From positions 1-40,638 of the forward strand of contig JAILNR010000049.1 in assembly GCA_024691325.1 (NCBI GenBank): a DNA stretch of 40,638 nt. The letters run 5' to 3'. Within the stretch, counting starts at the first letter, position 1. The number at the start of each line of letters is the position of its first letter. This DNA comes from Saccharofermentans sp. (GTDB taxonomy: Bacteria > Bacillota > Clostridia > Saccharofermentanales > Saccharofermentanaceae). A program made the position numbers and the translations under genes. This document shows, in pieces, positions 7,221-15,019 of this stretch. The notes below the pieces were generated by a model. That model worked only from the letters and a program-made list of their open reading frames with translations. It had not been told where the DNA came from and ran no database searches.

Positions 7221-8468
7221 ATGGATATCATAAAAACTTACAGGGGCGCCGGGATTATCCTGGCGTATCCCTTAGCCTTCGCTTATTTGAAGTATTTCAT
7301 GGCGGAAGACAGTGACGGGTTTGCGTTCTTAAGAAGGATCCTGTTCGTACTCGGGTACATTCTGTTTAACGAATTGGTCGTCAGAGGCAGCGGGAAGAAA
7401 CCGGTAAGAGAAACATATTTCTGGTATTCGGTAATGGCGGTTACGGCAGTTACTTCCGTGACAGGAATATCGGACCCGGTATCGATGTTTGCACTTCACC
7501 TTTGTGCCTGGTATGTGGCTGTGCTAAGCTGCGGAATCCTTTATGAAGGAAAAACCGGAAGTTTTATAATTGCAGATCTTTTCAATGCAAGTATTCTGAA
7601 GCCTTTCACGGGCTTCGGAAATATATTCAGGGATATCACGCAAATTAGAAAAAACGGGAAGACGGATAAAAGCTCATCTTCCATTACAGCAGGTATCCTG
7701 AGCATTATCTTTGTGCTTCCTTTGTTCGCAATAGCAACCGCGCTTCTTTGTGGAATTAATACCTCGTTTGATGCGGCGGTAACTGATGTGCTCAATCAAT
7801 TTGATCTGAAGTGGTTCTTTAAGAACTTCCACCTGTTTATATTCGCCTTCCCGGTTTGCTTGTATCTTTACGGTATGATCTCCCAAAGCGCGGGAAGTGA
7901 AGGCGCGAAAGAGAAAGCAGATTACGGAAAACTTGTAGGCTGGAGACAAAGATGCCATAAGCTCTCTCCGATAATTGCCTCCGTGATAACAGGTATGTTC
8001 GTTATCTTATATCTGATCTTCTTCGCCTTTGAAGGAAGCTATCTGTTCAGTGCATTTGCAGGCAAGCTTCCCGAAGAGTTCACAGCGGCAGAGTATGCGA
8101 GAAAAGGCTTCTTCGAACTTACAGGTGTCATGTTTATCAACATGCTCGTGTTCCTGCTCGTCTCCTACCTCTCGAAAAGGGATGTTATCGGCCGCAAAGC
8201 TTGTAACTTAACGATAACGGCATTAATGAGTGAGAGCGTGTTGTTTGCCATAATCTCATTCTCGAAGCTTGCGTTGTACTATTCAAGATTCGGATATACC
8301 CCCAAAAGACTTCTTGCGATGTGGGGAACTTTGATCTTCGCAGCGGGCGCTGTTATGGTCATCGCTTCAATCTTTAAACGCAGGGACATGTCCCGCTCCT
8401 GGATCTACTTCGCAACCTGTTCATTTACTTTAATGAATGTTGTATCGAGCGTATTGGCGCTTTCATAG
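7221..8468 (+). CDS. DUF4173-like polytopic membrane protein
   Basis: The 415 residues form roughly ten hydrophobic segments with a hydrophilic stretch near 130-155. Features of DUF4173/DUF4153-type proteins are seen in the second half: the FFELTGVMFINMLVF segment and YYSRFGYTPKRLLAMWG before the last helices. No catalytic motif is visible and no function is assigned. The gene starts nine bases after the Xre gene and has AGAGGA about 15 bases upstream, so it is probably the third gene of the same operon. Its stop codon lies 15 bases before the fab promoter. Confidence 0.65.
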   Translation: MDIIKTYRGAGIILAYPLAFAYLKYFMAEDSDGFAFLRRILFVLGYILFNELVVRGSGKKPVRETYFWYSVMAVTAVTSVTGISDPVSMFALHLCAWYVAVLSCGILYEGKTGSFIIADLFNASILKPFTGFGNIFRDITQIRKNGKTDKSSSSITAGILSIIFVLPLFAIATALLCGINTSFDAAVTDVLNQFDLKWFFKNFHLFIFAFPVCLYLYGMISQSAGSEGAKEKADYGKLVGWRQRCHKLSPIIASVITGMFVILYLIFFAFEGSYLFSAFAGKLPEEFTAAEYARKGFFELTGVMFINMLVFLLVSYLSKRDVIGRKACNLTITALMSESVLFAIISFSKLALYYSRFGYTPKRLLAMWGTLIFAAGAVMVIASIFKRRDMSRSWIYFATCSFTLMNVVSSVLALS

Positions 8469-8483
8469 TGGCGCGCCTTTCTA

Positions 8484-8512
8484 TTGACTATAACCCCTCG
8501 TTGTGTAATACT
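8484..8512 (+). promoter_or_regulatory. Promoter of the fatty acid synthesis operon
   Basis: TTGACT (8484-8489) is followed, 16 or 17 bases later, by TAATAC/AATACT (8506-8512). Transcription would begin near 8518, inside the palindrome at 8512-8524. It is the only good promoter before the six fab genes. Confidence 0.6.
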
Positions 8513-8543
8513 TTGATAATCAAAGGAAATTGCACGAGGGGTT
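8492..8543 (+). promoter_or_regulatory. Long inverted repeat over the fabH promoter and ribosome binding site
   Basis: AACCCCTCGT (8492-8501) and ACGAGGGGTT (8534-8543) are perfect inverted copies, and TTTT starts at 8542. The 3' arm contains the GAGGGG that serves as the fabH ribosome binding site. The 5' arm lies between the predicted -35 and -10, so only transcripts arriving from the upstream operon could fold it. It may stop or silence such read-through; this is inferred. Confidence 0.4.
8512..8524. promoter_or_regulatory. FabT-like operator palindrome at the fab promoter
   Basis: TTTGAT-A-ATCAAA is a perfect palindrome directly after the -10. It closely matches the TTTGA-N3-TCAAA core known for FabT, the MarR-family repressor of fab operons in streptococci and relatives. 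Its position at the transcription start fits repression. No MarR-type gene is in this window, so the repressor would have to be encoded elsewhere. Confidence 0.55.
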
Positions 8544-8548
8544 TTATA

Positions 8549-9532
8549 ATGTCTCAGATCACAGGAAAAATCATAGGACTGGGTTCTTATTTTCCGCCGA
8601 AAACATTGACAAATGATGATCTGTCGAAGATGGTTGAGACCAACGATGAATGGATCACCGAGAGGACAGGAATCAAAAGCAGACATATCGCTGACGGCAT
8701 CGAGGACAAGTCTTCCACGATGGCTGTTAAAGCTGCAAAAGAAGCAGTAGAGGATGCAGGTATTGATCCTAAGGATATAGATCTTATCGTTGCCGCATCC
8801 ACATCCCCCGATCTTGTTTTTCCGTCTATCGCCGTTACTGTTCAGGAAGCTTTGGGCTGTACGGAGAATGTCGGATGTTTTGATGTTAACTCCGCTTGCC
8901 CCGGCTGGCTTGCGGCTTTTAATACTGTGCAGGGTTTTATCGAATCCGGCAATTCCAAACTCGCTCTCGTAATCGGTACGGAGACTCTTTCCAATTATGT
9001 TGACTGGACTGACAGAGGCACGTGCATCCTCTTTGGAGACGGTGCCGGTGCAGCCGTCTTAAAAGCGGAAGAGGGGAAAAAGAACGAGATCATAATGAGA
9101 TCTTCGGGCAAGAGAGGCGTGTGCCTGCACTGTGAGAACAGAAAGCAGCCCAAAAGATATGACGAGGATGATTTCGAGCAGTCCACTTACTTTTACATGG
9201 CAGGAAGAGATGTCTTCAGGTTCGCGATAACTGAGGTGCCGAAGCTTATTAAGGACCTTGCGGCAAAGTATAACTTCAGCCTTGATGATATCGATTACTT
9301 CATCCTTCACCAGGCTAACGCACGTATCATCGAGTCCACTGCGAAGAAGCTTAACATCGGCATAGAGAAATTCCCGATGACTCTCGAGCAGACAGGTAAC
9401 ACCTCAAGTGCTTCCATCCCCGCTCTTCTTAATGAGATGAAGAAGGACGGAAGGCTCAAGAAGGGCATGAAGCTTGTTTTCGCAAGCTTCGGCGGCGGTC
9501 TTACATGGGACGCAAACTACATTGAATATTAA
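8549..9532 (+). CDS. fabH: 3-oxoacyl-ACP synthase III
   Basis: The 327-residue protein is a complete FabH, which starts fatty acid synthesis by condensing an acyl-CoA with malonyl-ACP. The Cys-His-Asn triad is visible: Cys117 in NSACPGW, His254 in ILHQAN and Asn284 in GNTSSASIP. The C-terminal ASFGGGLTW is also typical. The frame is open back to a GTG at 8468, but that extension runs through the promoter and has no FabH similarity, so the ATG at 8549 after GAGGGG is used. It is the first gene of the fab operon. Confidence 0.95.
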   Translation: MSQITGKIIGLGSYFPPKTLTNDDLSKMVETNDEWITERTGIKSRHIADGIEDKSSTMAVKAAKEAVEDAGIDPKDIDLIVAASTSPDLVFPSIAVTVQEALGCTENVGCFDVNSACPGWLAAFNTVQGFIESGNSKLALVIGTETLSNYVDWTDRGTCILFGDGAGAAVLKAEEGKKNEIIMRSSGKRGVCLHCENRKQPKRYDEDDFEQSTYFYMAGRDVFRFAITEVPKLIKDLAAKYNFSLDDIDYFILHQANARIIESTAKKLNIGIEKFPMTLEQTGNTSSASIPALLNEMKKDGRLKKGMKLVFASFGGGLTWDANYIEY

Positions 9533-9556
9533 CAAGAGAATAAAGGAGCGAAGGTC

Positions 9557-10492
9557 ATGACAAAAATTACAGAAATGATTGGCATAAAGTACCCCATCTT
9601 CCAGGGTGGTATGGCATGGGTAGCTGATTACCACATCGCTGCTGCAGTTTCTAATGCAGGCGGCCTCGGCATCATCGGATGCGGCGGCGCTGACGAGAAC
9701 TGGATAAGAGATCAGATCCATAAGTGCAGAGAACTGACAGACAAGCCCTTCGGCGTGAATGTAATGCTCATGAACCCGAGAGCTCCCCAGATCGCAGAAG
9801 TCCTTGCTGAGGAGAAAGTAAAGGTCGTAACTACAGGCGCAGGTTCTGCAGGAAAGTTCATTCCCATGTGGAAGGAAGCGGGCATCATCGTCATCCCCGT
9901 TGTCGCAGGTGTTGCACTTGCAAAGAAGATGGAGAAGGAAGGCGCTGATGCTGTCATCGCAGAGGGTACAGAATCCGGCGGACACGTAGGTGAGATCACA
10001 ACAATGGCTTTGGTTCCCCAGGTTGTTGACGCGGTAAGCATTCCTGTTATTGCTGCAGGCGGTATCGCTGACGGCAGAGGAGTAGCGGCTTCATTCATGC
10101 TCGGCGCCGAGGCCGTTCAGTGCGGAACAGTCTTCTGTGCTTCCGAGGAAGTTAACATCCACCAGAACTACAAGGACATGATCATCAAGGCTAAGGACAG
10201 CTCCACGAGAGTAACAGGAAGGTCCGCTGGTGCTCCCGTAAGACAGATCAGAAACCAGCTCACGAACGAGTTTATTAAGCTCGAGGAAGCACACGCAAGC
10301 TTCGAGGAGATCGAGGCATTGGGTGTAGGCGCCCTTCGAAAAGCAGTTATCGACGGTGACACAAAGGGCGGCACGTTCATGGCAGGTCAGATCGCAGGTA
10401 TGGTCAATGAGATAAGACCTGTTAAGGACATCATCGAGACCATGATGAACGACGCTAACGCACTTCTTAAGAATGCAAAGGAGATCTGCTGA
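9557..10492 (+). CDS. fabK: Enoyl-ACP reductase II (FMN-dependent)
   Basis: The 311 residues match FabK, a flavin TIM-barrel enzyme that reduces the enoyl-ACP double bond in the last step of each elongation cycle. Seen are IKYPIFQGGMAWV at the start, GVNVML, the SGGHVGE motif and AAGGIADGRG followed by MLGAEAVQCGT, the phosphate-binding end of the barrel. No FabI-type reductase gene is in the operon, and FabK enzymes are known to resist triclosan. AAAGGAG precedes the start. The neighbouring fab genes support FabK over nitronate monooxygenase, which shares the fold. Confidence 0.93.
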   Translation: MTKITEMIGIKYPIFQGGMAWVADYHIAAAVSNAGGLGIIGCGGADENWIRDQIHKCRELTDKPFGVNVMLMNPRAPQIAEVLAEEKVKVVTTGAGSAGKFIPMWKEAGIIVIPVVAGVALAKKMEKEGADAVIAEGTESGGHVGEITTMALVPQVVDAVSIPVIAAGGIADGRGVAASFMLGAEAVQCGTVFCASEEVNIHQNYKDMIIKAKDSSTRVTGRSAGAPVRQIRNQLTNEFIKLEEAHASFEEIEALGVGALRKAVIDGDTKGGTFMAGQIAGMVNEIRPVKDIIETMMNDANALLKNAKEIC

Positions 10493-10494
10493 AG

Positions 10495-11424
10495 ATGAAG
10501 ATCGCATTCGTTTATCCCGGACAGGGCGTTCAGAAGGTCGGCATGGCTCAGGACTTCGTGGAGAAGTACGACTGGGCAAAGGATATGGTTAAGAAGGCAA
10601 CGGATGCCGCGGGCTTCGATATGGAGAAGATCCTCTTCGAAGAGAACGAGGATATCCACGTAACAGAGTACACACAGCCCTGTCTTGTAACGGCTTGCTC
10701 CATCATGACAAAGGCAATCGAGGATATGGGCGTTAAGCCTGACATCACAGCAGGTCTTTCCCTTGGTGAGTACTGCGCGCTTGTAACCGCAGGTGCCATG
10801 ACTTTCGCTGATGCTGTAAGACTTACAAGGATCAGAGGAAACCTCATGAGCTCTTTCGTTCCTGCAGGCCAGGGCACGATGGCAGCTATCATCGCACTCC
10901 CCAAGGAGACGGTTCAGAAGTGCATCGATGGCATCGAGGGTGCTGAGGTAGCTAACTACAACTGCCCCGGACAGATCGTAATCACAGGCGAGAAGGATGC
11001 AGTTCACGAAGGTATGGAGAAGCTTACCGAGCAGGGTGCGAAGAGAGCAGTCGAGCTTAAGGTATCAGGTCCTTTCCATTCACCTATGCTCAAGGGCGCG
11101 GGTGAGAAACTACGCGTGGAACTTGATAAGGCGCAGATTACTGACCTTAAGATCCCATACATCGCGAACTTCAATGCAGAAGTAATAGAAGACACAACCG
11201 AAACAAGAGAGCTTCTCGAGAAGCAGGTCTACTCTTCCGTAATGTGGGAGCAGACTTTGCTTAAGTTCAAGGAGTTAGGTGTGGATGTATTGGTAGAGAT
11301 CGGTCCCGGCAAGACTATCGCAGGATTTGTTAAGAAGACTATCCCCGAGATCCCCGTAATCAACGTATCAACAGTAGAAGAAGCCGAGGCTCTTAAAGAG
11401 AATCTCAAGGCACTCGAAGCATAA
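10495..11424 (+). CDS. fabD: Malonyl-CoA:ACP transacylase
   Basis: The 309 residues form a complete FabD, which loads malonate from CoA onto acyl carrier protein. PGQG at the N-terminus, the nucleophile Ser89 in GLSLGEY and His195 in SGPFHSPML are all present. The gene starts two bases after the fabK stop, with AAGGAG within the end of fabK as ribosome binding site, so translation of the two is probably coupled. Confidence 0.96.
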   Translation: MKIAFVYPGQGVQKVGMAQDFVEKYDWAKDMVKKATDAAGFDMEKILFEENEDIHVTEYTQPCLVTACSIMTKAIEDMGVKPDITAGLSLGEYCALVTAGAMTFADAVRLTRIRGNLMSSFVPAGQGTMAAIIALPKETVQKCIDGIEGAEVANYNCPGQIVITGEKDAVHEGMEKLTEQGAKRAVELKVSGPFHSPMLKGAGEKLRVELDKAQITDLKIPYIANFNAEVIEDTTETRELLEKQVYSSVMWEQTLLKFKELGVDVLVEIGPGKTIAGFVKKTIPEIPVINVSTVEEAEALKENLKALEA

Positions 11425-11441
11425 TAAGGAGACTTATAAAA

Positions 11442-12179
11442 ATGGCAAAGACAGCAATCGTAACAGGAAGCGCAAGAGGAATCGGCAAGGCTATCGCAGT
11501 TAAGCTTGCTAAGATGGGTTACAACATCGCAGTTGTAGATGCATGCCCTATCGAAGGCTCACAGGAGACAGCCGATGAGATCAAGAAGGAGTACGGAGTA
11601 GATACAAAGGCATACAGATGCGACGTATCAAGTTCCGAGTCAGTTAAGGAGACAGTCGCTGACGTAGCCTCTACATTCGGTTCCATCGACGCTCTCGTAA
11701 ACAACGCAGGCATCACAAGAGACGGCTTCCTCGTAAGAATGAAGGAAGAGGATTTCGATGCTGTTATCGCAGTAAACCTCAAGGGTACATACAACTTCTT
11801 CCGTGAGGTTGTACCCGTAATGAGCAAGCAGAAGTACGGCCGCATCGTATCGATCTCCTCCATCGTAGGACTCGAGGGCAACGCATGCCAGGTTAACTAT
11901 TCTGCATCTAAGGCAGGCGTCATCGGCATCACAAAGAGTGCCGCAAGAGAGTACGCAGGCAAGAACATCACATGTAATGCCATCGCTCCCGGATTCGTTC
12001 AGACACCTATGACTGACGTTCTCCCCGAGAAGGTAAAGGAGCAGATGCTCGCAGGTATCCCCCTGAAGCGTTACGGCCAGGTCGAGGATATCGCTAATGC
12101 TGTAGGATTCCTCGTATCTGATGATGCTTCCTACATCACAGGTCAGGTCCTTTCCGTAGACGGCGGAATGCACATGTAA
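11442..12179 (+). CDS. fabG: 3-oxoacyl-ACP reductase
   Basis: The 245 residues are a classical short-chain dehydrogenase of FabG type, which uses NADPH to reduce 3-oxoacyl-ACP. The cofactor motif TGSARGIG, the NNAG motif and the active-site pair Tyr153/Lys157 in YSASK are visible. The C-terminal GQVLSVDGGMHM ending is characteristic. It sits between fabD and fabF with short gaps and its own AAGGAG. Confidence 0.96.
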   Translation: MAKTAIVTGSARGIGKAIAVKLAKMGYNIAVVDACPIEGSQETADEIKKEYGVDTKAYRCDVSSSESVKETVADVASTFGSIDALVNNAGITRDGFLVRMKEEDFDAVIAVNLKGTYNFFREVVPVMSKQKYGRIVSISSIVGLEGNACQVNYSASKAGVIGITKSAAREYAGKNITCNAIAPGFVQTPMTDVLPEKVKEQMLAGIPLKRYGQVEDIANAVGFLVSDDASYITGQVLSVDGGMHM

Positions 12180-12203
12180 TTAAAGAAATCGGAGAATAAG
12201 AGA

Positions 12204-13439
12204 ATGGACGGAAGAAGAGTTGTAGTAACAGGAATGGGAGCTATCACACCTCTTGGTGAGGGAGTGGAGAGCTTCTGGAACGGTCTTAAGGAAGGTAAGC
12301 GTGCTTTTGGTGAGATTACTGCCTTCGACTGCACAGATTACAAGGCTAAGATGTGCGCAGAGGTCAAGGACTTCGACCCTACCAAGTATATGGATTTCAA
12401 GACAGCCAAGAGAATGGAGAGATTCTCACAGTTCGCCTGCGCTGCTGCCAAGGAGGCTGTTGAGGATTCGGGCCTTAACATGGCTGATGAAGATCCTTAC
12501 AGAGTCGGTGTTATCGTAAGCTCCGGTATCGGTTCCATGCAGGCTAACGAGAGAGAGCACCAGAAACTCATGGAAGGCAAGAAAGTAAGCCCTCTTTATA
12601 TCCCTGTGATGATCGCCAACATGGCTTCTGCAAACATCTCCATCATGTATGGCATGAAGGGTAAGAATGTTGCTATCGTAACTGCCTGCGCTTCCGGCTC
12701 ACACTCGATCGGTGATGCATTCAGAGCTATTAAGTTTGACGATGCTGATGTTATGGTTGCAGGCGGTGCTGAAGCTGCAATCTGTCCTTTGGGGGTACAG
12801 GGATTTACAAACATGACAGCTCTTTCCACTAACATGGATCCTGACACCTGCTCAAGACCGTTCGACAAGAACAGAGACGGCTTCGTTATCGGCGAGGGTG
12901 CGGGTGTTGTAGTTCTCGAGGAACTCGAGCACGCCAAGGCAAGAGGCGCTCACATCTACGCTGAGGTCGTAGGCTACGGCGCTACTAACGACGCTTTCCA
13001 CATCACTTCCCCTGCTGAGGATGGTTCCGGTGCAGGCGAGGCTATGAAGGCAGCCATGAGAGAAGCAGGCGTTACACCCGACCAGGTCGAGTACATCAAC
13101 GCTCATGGTACTTCCACGCACCACAATGACCTTTTCGAGACGCGTGGTATCAAGTATGCGTTTGGTGATGCAGCCAAGAAGGTTGCAATCAATTCCACCA
13201 AGTCCATGATCGGACACCTCCTCGGAGGCGCCGGCGGTGTCGAGTTCATCGTATGCGTTAAGTCGATCCTCGATTCCTTTATCCACGTAACATCCGGTCT
13301 TAAGGAGACTGACGAGGAGTGCGACCTCGACTACACTATGGGTCAGGGCCGCACACTTGATATCAACTACGCAATGAGCAACTCATTAGGCTTCGGCGGA
13401 CACAACGCGACACTTCTTCTTAAGAAGTACGAAGCCTGA
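12204..13439 (+). CDS. fabF: 3-oxoacyl-ACP synthase II
   Basis: The 411 residues form a complete FabF elongation enzyme, which condenses acyl-ACP with malonyl-ACP. The Cys-His-His triad is seen: Cys162 in TACASG, the His of [11 protein letters not shown] and the His of [22 protein letters not shown] starts the protein and [11 protein letters not shown] ends it. The length is normal. Confidence 0.96.
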   Translation: MDGRRVVVTGMGAITPLGEGVESFWNGLKEGKRAFGEITAFDCTDYKAKMCAEVKDFDPTKYMDFKTAKRMERFSQFACAAAKEAVEDSGLNMADEDPYRVGVIVSSGIGSMQANEREHQKLMEGKKVSPLYIPVMIANMASANISIMYGMKGKNVAIVTACASGSHSIGDAFRAIKFDDADVMVAGGAEAAICPLGVQGFTNMTALSTNMDPDTCSRPFDKNRDGFVIGEGAGVVVLEELEHAKARGAHIYAEVVGYGATNDAFHITSPAEDGSGAGEAMKAAMREAGVTPDQVEYINAHGTSTHHNDLFETRGIKYAFGDAAKKVAINSTKSMIGHLLGGAGGVEFIVCVKSILDSFIHVTSGLKETDEECDLDYTMGQGRTLDINYAMSNSLGFGGHNATLLLKKYEA

Positions 13440-13465
13440 TCACATCGATAAGGAGATTAACGACA

Positions 13466-13900
13466 ATGGCTAACTCACTTGATACAAAAGGCATAATGGA
13501 GATCATCCCCCACAGACACCCCTTCCTTCTCATCGACAAGGTAGAGGACTATGTACCGGGTGAATACTGTGTTGCTATAAAGAACGTAACTTATGACGAG
13601 TCCTTCTTCAGAGGACACTTCCCCGAGTATCCGATCATGCCGGGCGTTCTGATCGTAGAGGCTCTCGCACAGACAGGTGCTGTTGCAATCCTCTCCCAGG
13701 AGGAGTTCAAGGGTAAGATCGCAGTCTTCGCAGGCATCGACAAGTGCAAGTTCAGAAAGCAGGTCGTACCGGGCGATACATTAAGACTTGAGACAAAGAT
13801 CACTCAGGTAAGAGGCCCCATGGGCGTCGGTGAGGCGACCGCTACAGTTGACGGCAAGGTCGCCGTTCAGTGCACACTCAAGTTCGCGATCATGGTCTGA
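13466..13900 (+). CDS. fabZ: 3-hydroxyacyl-ACP dehydratase
   Basis: The 144 residues are a single hot-dog domain. The catalytic His16 in [10 protein letters not shown] and Glu65 in [13 protein letters not shown] are present. It removes water from 3-hydroxyacyl-ACP to give the enoyl-ACP substrate of FabK. It is the last gene of the operon. No acyl carrier protein or acetyl-CoA carboxylase gene follows, so those must be elsewhere in the genome. Confidence 0.96.
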   Translation: MANSLDTKGIMEIIPHRHPFLLIDKVEDYVPGEYCVAIKNVTYDESFFRGHFPEYPIMPGVLIVEALAQTGAVAILSQEEFKGKIAVFAGIDKCKFRKQVVPGDTLRLETKITQVRGPMGVGEATATVDGKVAVQCTLKFAIMV

Positions 13901-13947
13901 TTCAAAGTGGCACTGTTTTTGGTGTTTTTTTCAGAACCGATTATATT

Positions 13948-14004
13948 TGTACACGTAAACGTACCAAAACACGGTTAAATTGGTACGTTTTTGTGTACAT
14001 TTTT
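13948..14004 (+). terminator. Probable terminator of the fab operon
   Basis: TGTACAC (13948-13954) and AAACGTACCAA (13957-13967) pair with TTGGTACGTTT (13980-13990) and GTGTACA (13993-13999). This gives 18 pairs with a 2-by-2 internal mismatch and a 12-base loop. TTTTT (14000-14004) follows directly. The stem is long and not GC-rich, unlike a textbook terminator, but position and T run fit the end of the fab transcript. Confidence 0.55.
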
Positions 14005-14021
14005 GCTTTTGTACACTTTTT

Positions 14022-14063
14022 CGTACCGAATCAGCCGGATTTTGGTACGTTTTTGGTACGTTT
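14022..14063. repeat. GGTACGTTTTT direct and inverted repeats
   Basis: GGTACGTTTTT (14044-14054) is followed at once by GGTACGTTT (14055-14063), a tandem with an 11-base period that runs into the stop codon of the minus-strand gene. CGTACC (14022-14027) is an inverted copy, and GGTACGTTTTT also occurs at 13982-13992. The words may act as a terminator for the minus-strand gene or as protein sites; neither is shown. Confidence 0.45.
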
Positions 14064-14907
14064 AGATGAAGTCTTCTTCGTCAGCTCCATCAAATGAGTA
14101 AGGAATCTCTATATGAACATTATCCGGCATTGAACTTATCAGTGAGTTTATGATAACGGTATTAAGAAGCGGCAGCAGATTCTTCTCATCAAACATGAGA
14201 TCGGATGAATCTGATGTGTAAAACAAATCATACTCTGGTATGAGTCCTGCATTTGTGAAAGCGGTGAATTTGAACTGTACGTCCTTTTTATATTTGTCAA
14301 ATTGGAGCAATCCTAAATGCTCGTGGATTTTACAGCAGTTCAGTTCCTTGATAAAGATTACGAAGTCAGGATAAACCGGTCTGCTGTATCCATCCAGGTA
14401 AATCTCCGGTTCATACTTAAACGGGATATTATGCTCTGTGTAAAACTTAGCAATCCGCGCTTCTGCACGTGAACGGTAATATATACCGTTGTACGGATAT
14501 TTCTTGGTTTCAGGATGAGCGCTGTTCGAATCATTCTTTAACGATTTGAAGAATTCCCAATCCATCTTTATTCTTAAAGAAGGATTGCCCGGGTTAAGAA
14601 ACCGTTCTGAGTTGACTGGTCTTATATCGTCGGGTATATCCTGCACAAAAGAGGAATTCCACAAAGCTGTTAATAGATCAAGTTCTTTTCTTAACTTGTT
14701 GATATTTGCTGATTTCTGGAATAATACCCGGCCTCTTTTACTTGTGGAGCTGTAATTGTGCCCGTTTACGACGCATCTTAGTACCATCTTGTCTCCCCGC
14801 TTTCGCTCGACAACCTTAATTATGGGTGCATCTGAAAGGATGGAACGAAGATAGTTGATCTTCATGGCGAGATACTCTCTGGGTATGTAATGCGTAAATA
14901 TATCCAT
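14062..14907 (-). CDS. Uncharacterised protein with a probable PD-(D/E)XK nuclease-like fold
   Basis: Read from the ATG at 14907 this is a 281-residue protein. Its central part resembles the restriction-endonuclease-like fold seen in uncharacterised clostridial proteins: YYRSRAEARIAKFYTEHNI, then FKYEPEIYL, YPDFVIFI with a candidate metal-binding Asp, and CKIHEHLGLLQFDKYKKD, where the Glu and following residues stand in for the E-x-K strand. The core Lys is not clearly placed, so activity is uncertain. No methyltransferase, DNA-binding domain or toxin partner is next to it. The frame stays open to 15126, but that extension overlaps the GH3 gene and lacks family character. The ribosome binding site is weak. 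Confidence 0.55.
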   Translation of the reverse strand: MDIFTHYIPREYLAMKINYLRSILSDAPIIKVVERKRGDKMVLRCVVNGHNYSSTSKRGRVLFQKSANINKLRKELDLLTALWNSSFVQDIPDDIRPVNSERFLNPGNPSLRIKMDWEFFKSLKNDSNSAHPETKKYPYNGIYYRSRAEARIAKFYTEHNIPFKYEPEIYLDGYSRPVYPDFVIFIKELNCCKIHEHLGLLQFDKYKKDVQFKFTAFTNAGLIPEYDLFYTSDSSDLMFDEKNLLPLLNTVIINSLISSMPDNVHIEIPYSFDGADEEDFI

Positions 14908-14952
14908 ATGATGATTATATCCGCGGTGTAAGTGGGATTTGCCTACGAAATG

Positions 14953-14980
14953 ACGACAAAAAACGACAAAAAACGACAAA
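14953..14980. repeat. Three 10-base tandem repeats upstream of the nuclease-like gene
   Basis: The unit ACGACAAAAA occurs 2.8 times in a row; on the minus strand this is TTTGTCG three times at exactly one helical turn. It lies between the divergent starts at 14907 and 15020. Helical phasing suggests a protein binding site for the divergent promoter region, but slippage in an A-rich sequence could also create it. Confidence 0.5.
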
Positions 14981-15019
14981 GCCGGGTCCGCTATAACGTC
15001 AGTATGGTAATATGAAAAA

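Noticed and set aside
14953..14980. A miniature CRISPR-like array
   Set aside because: The units are ten bases and contiguous, with no spacers and no cas genes nearby.
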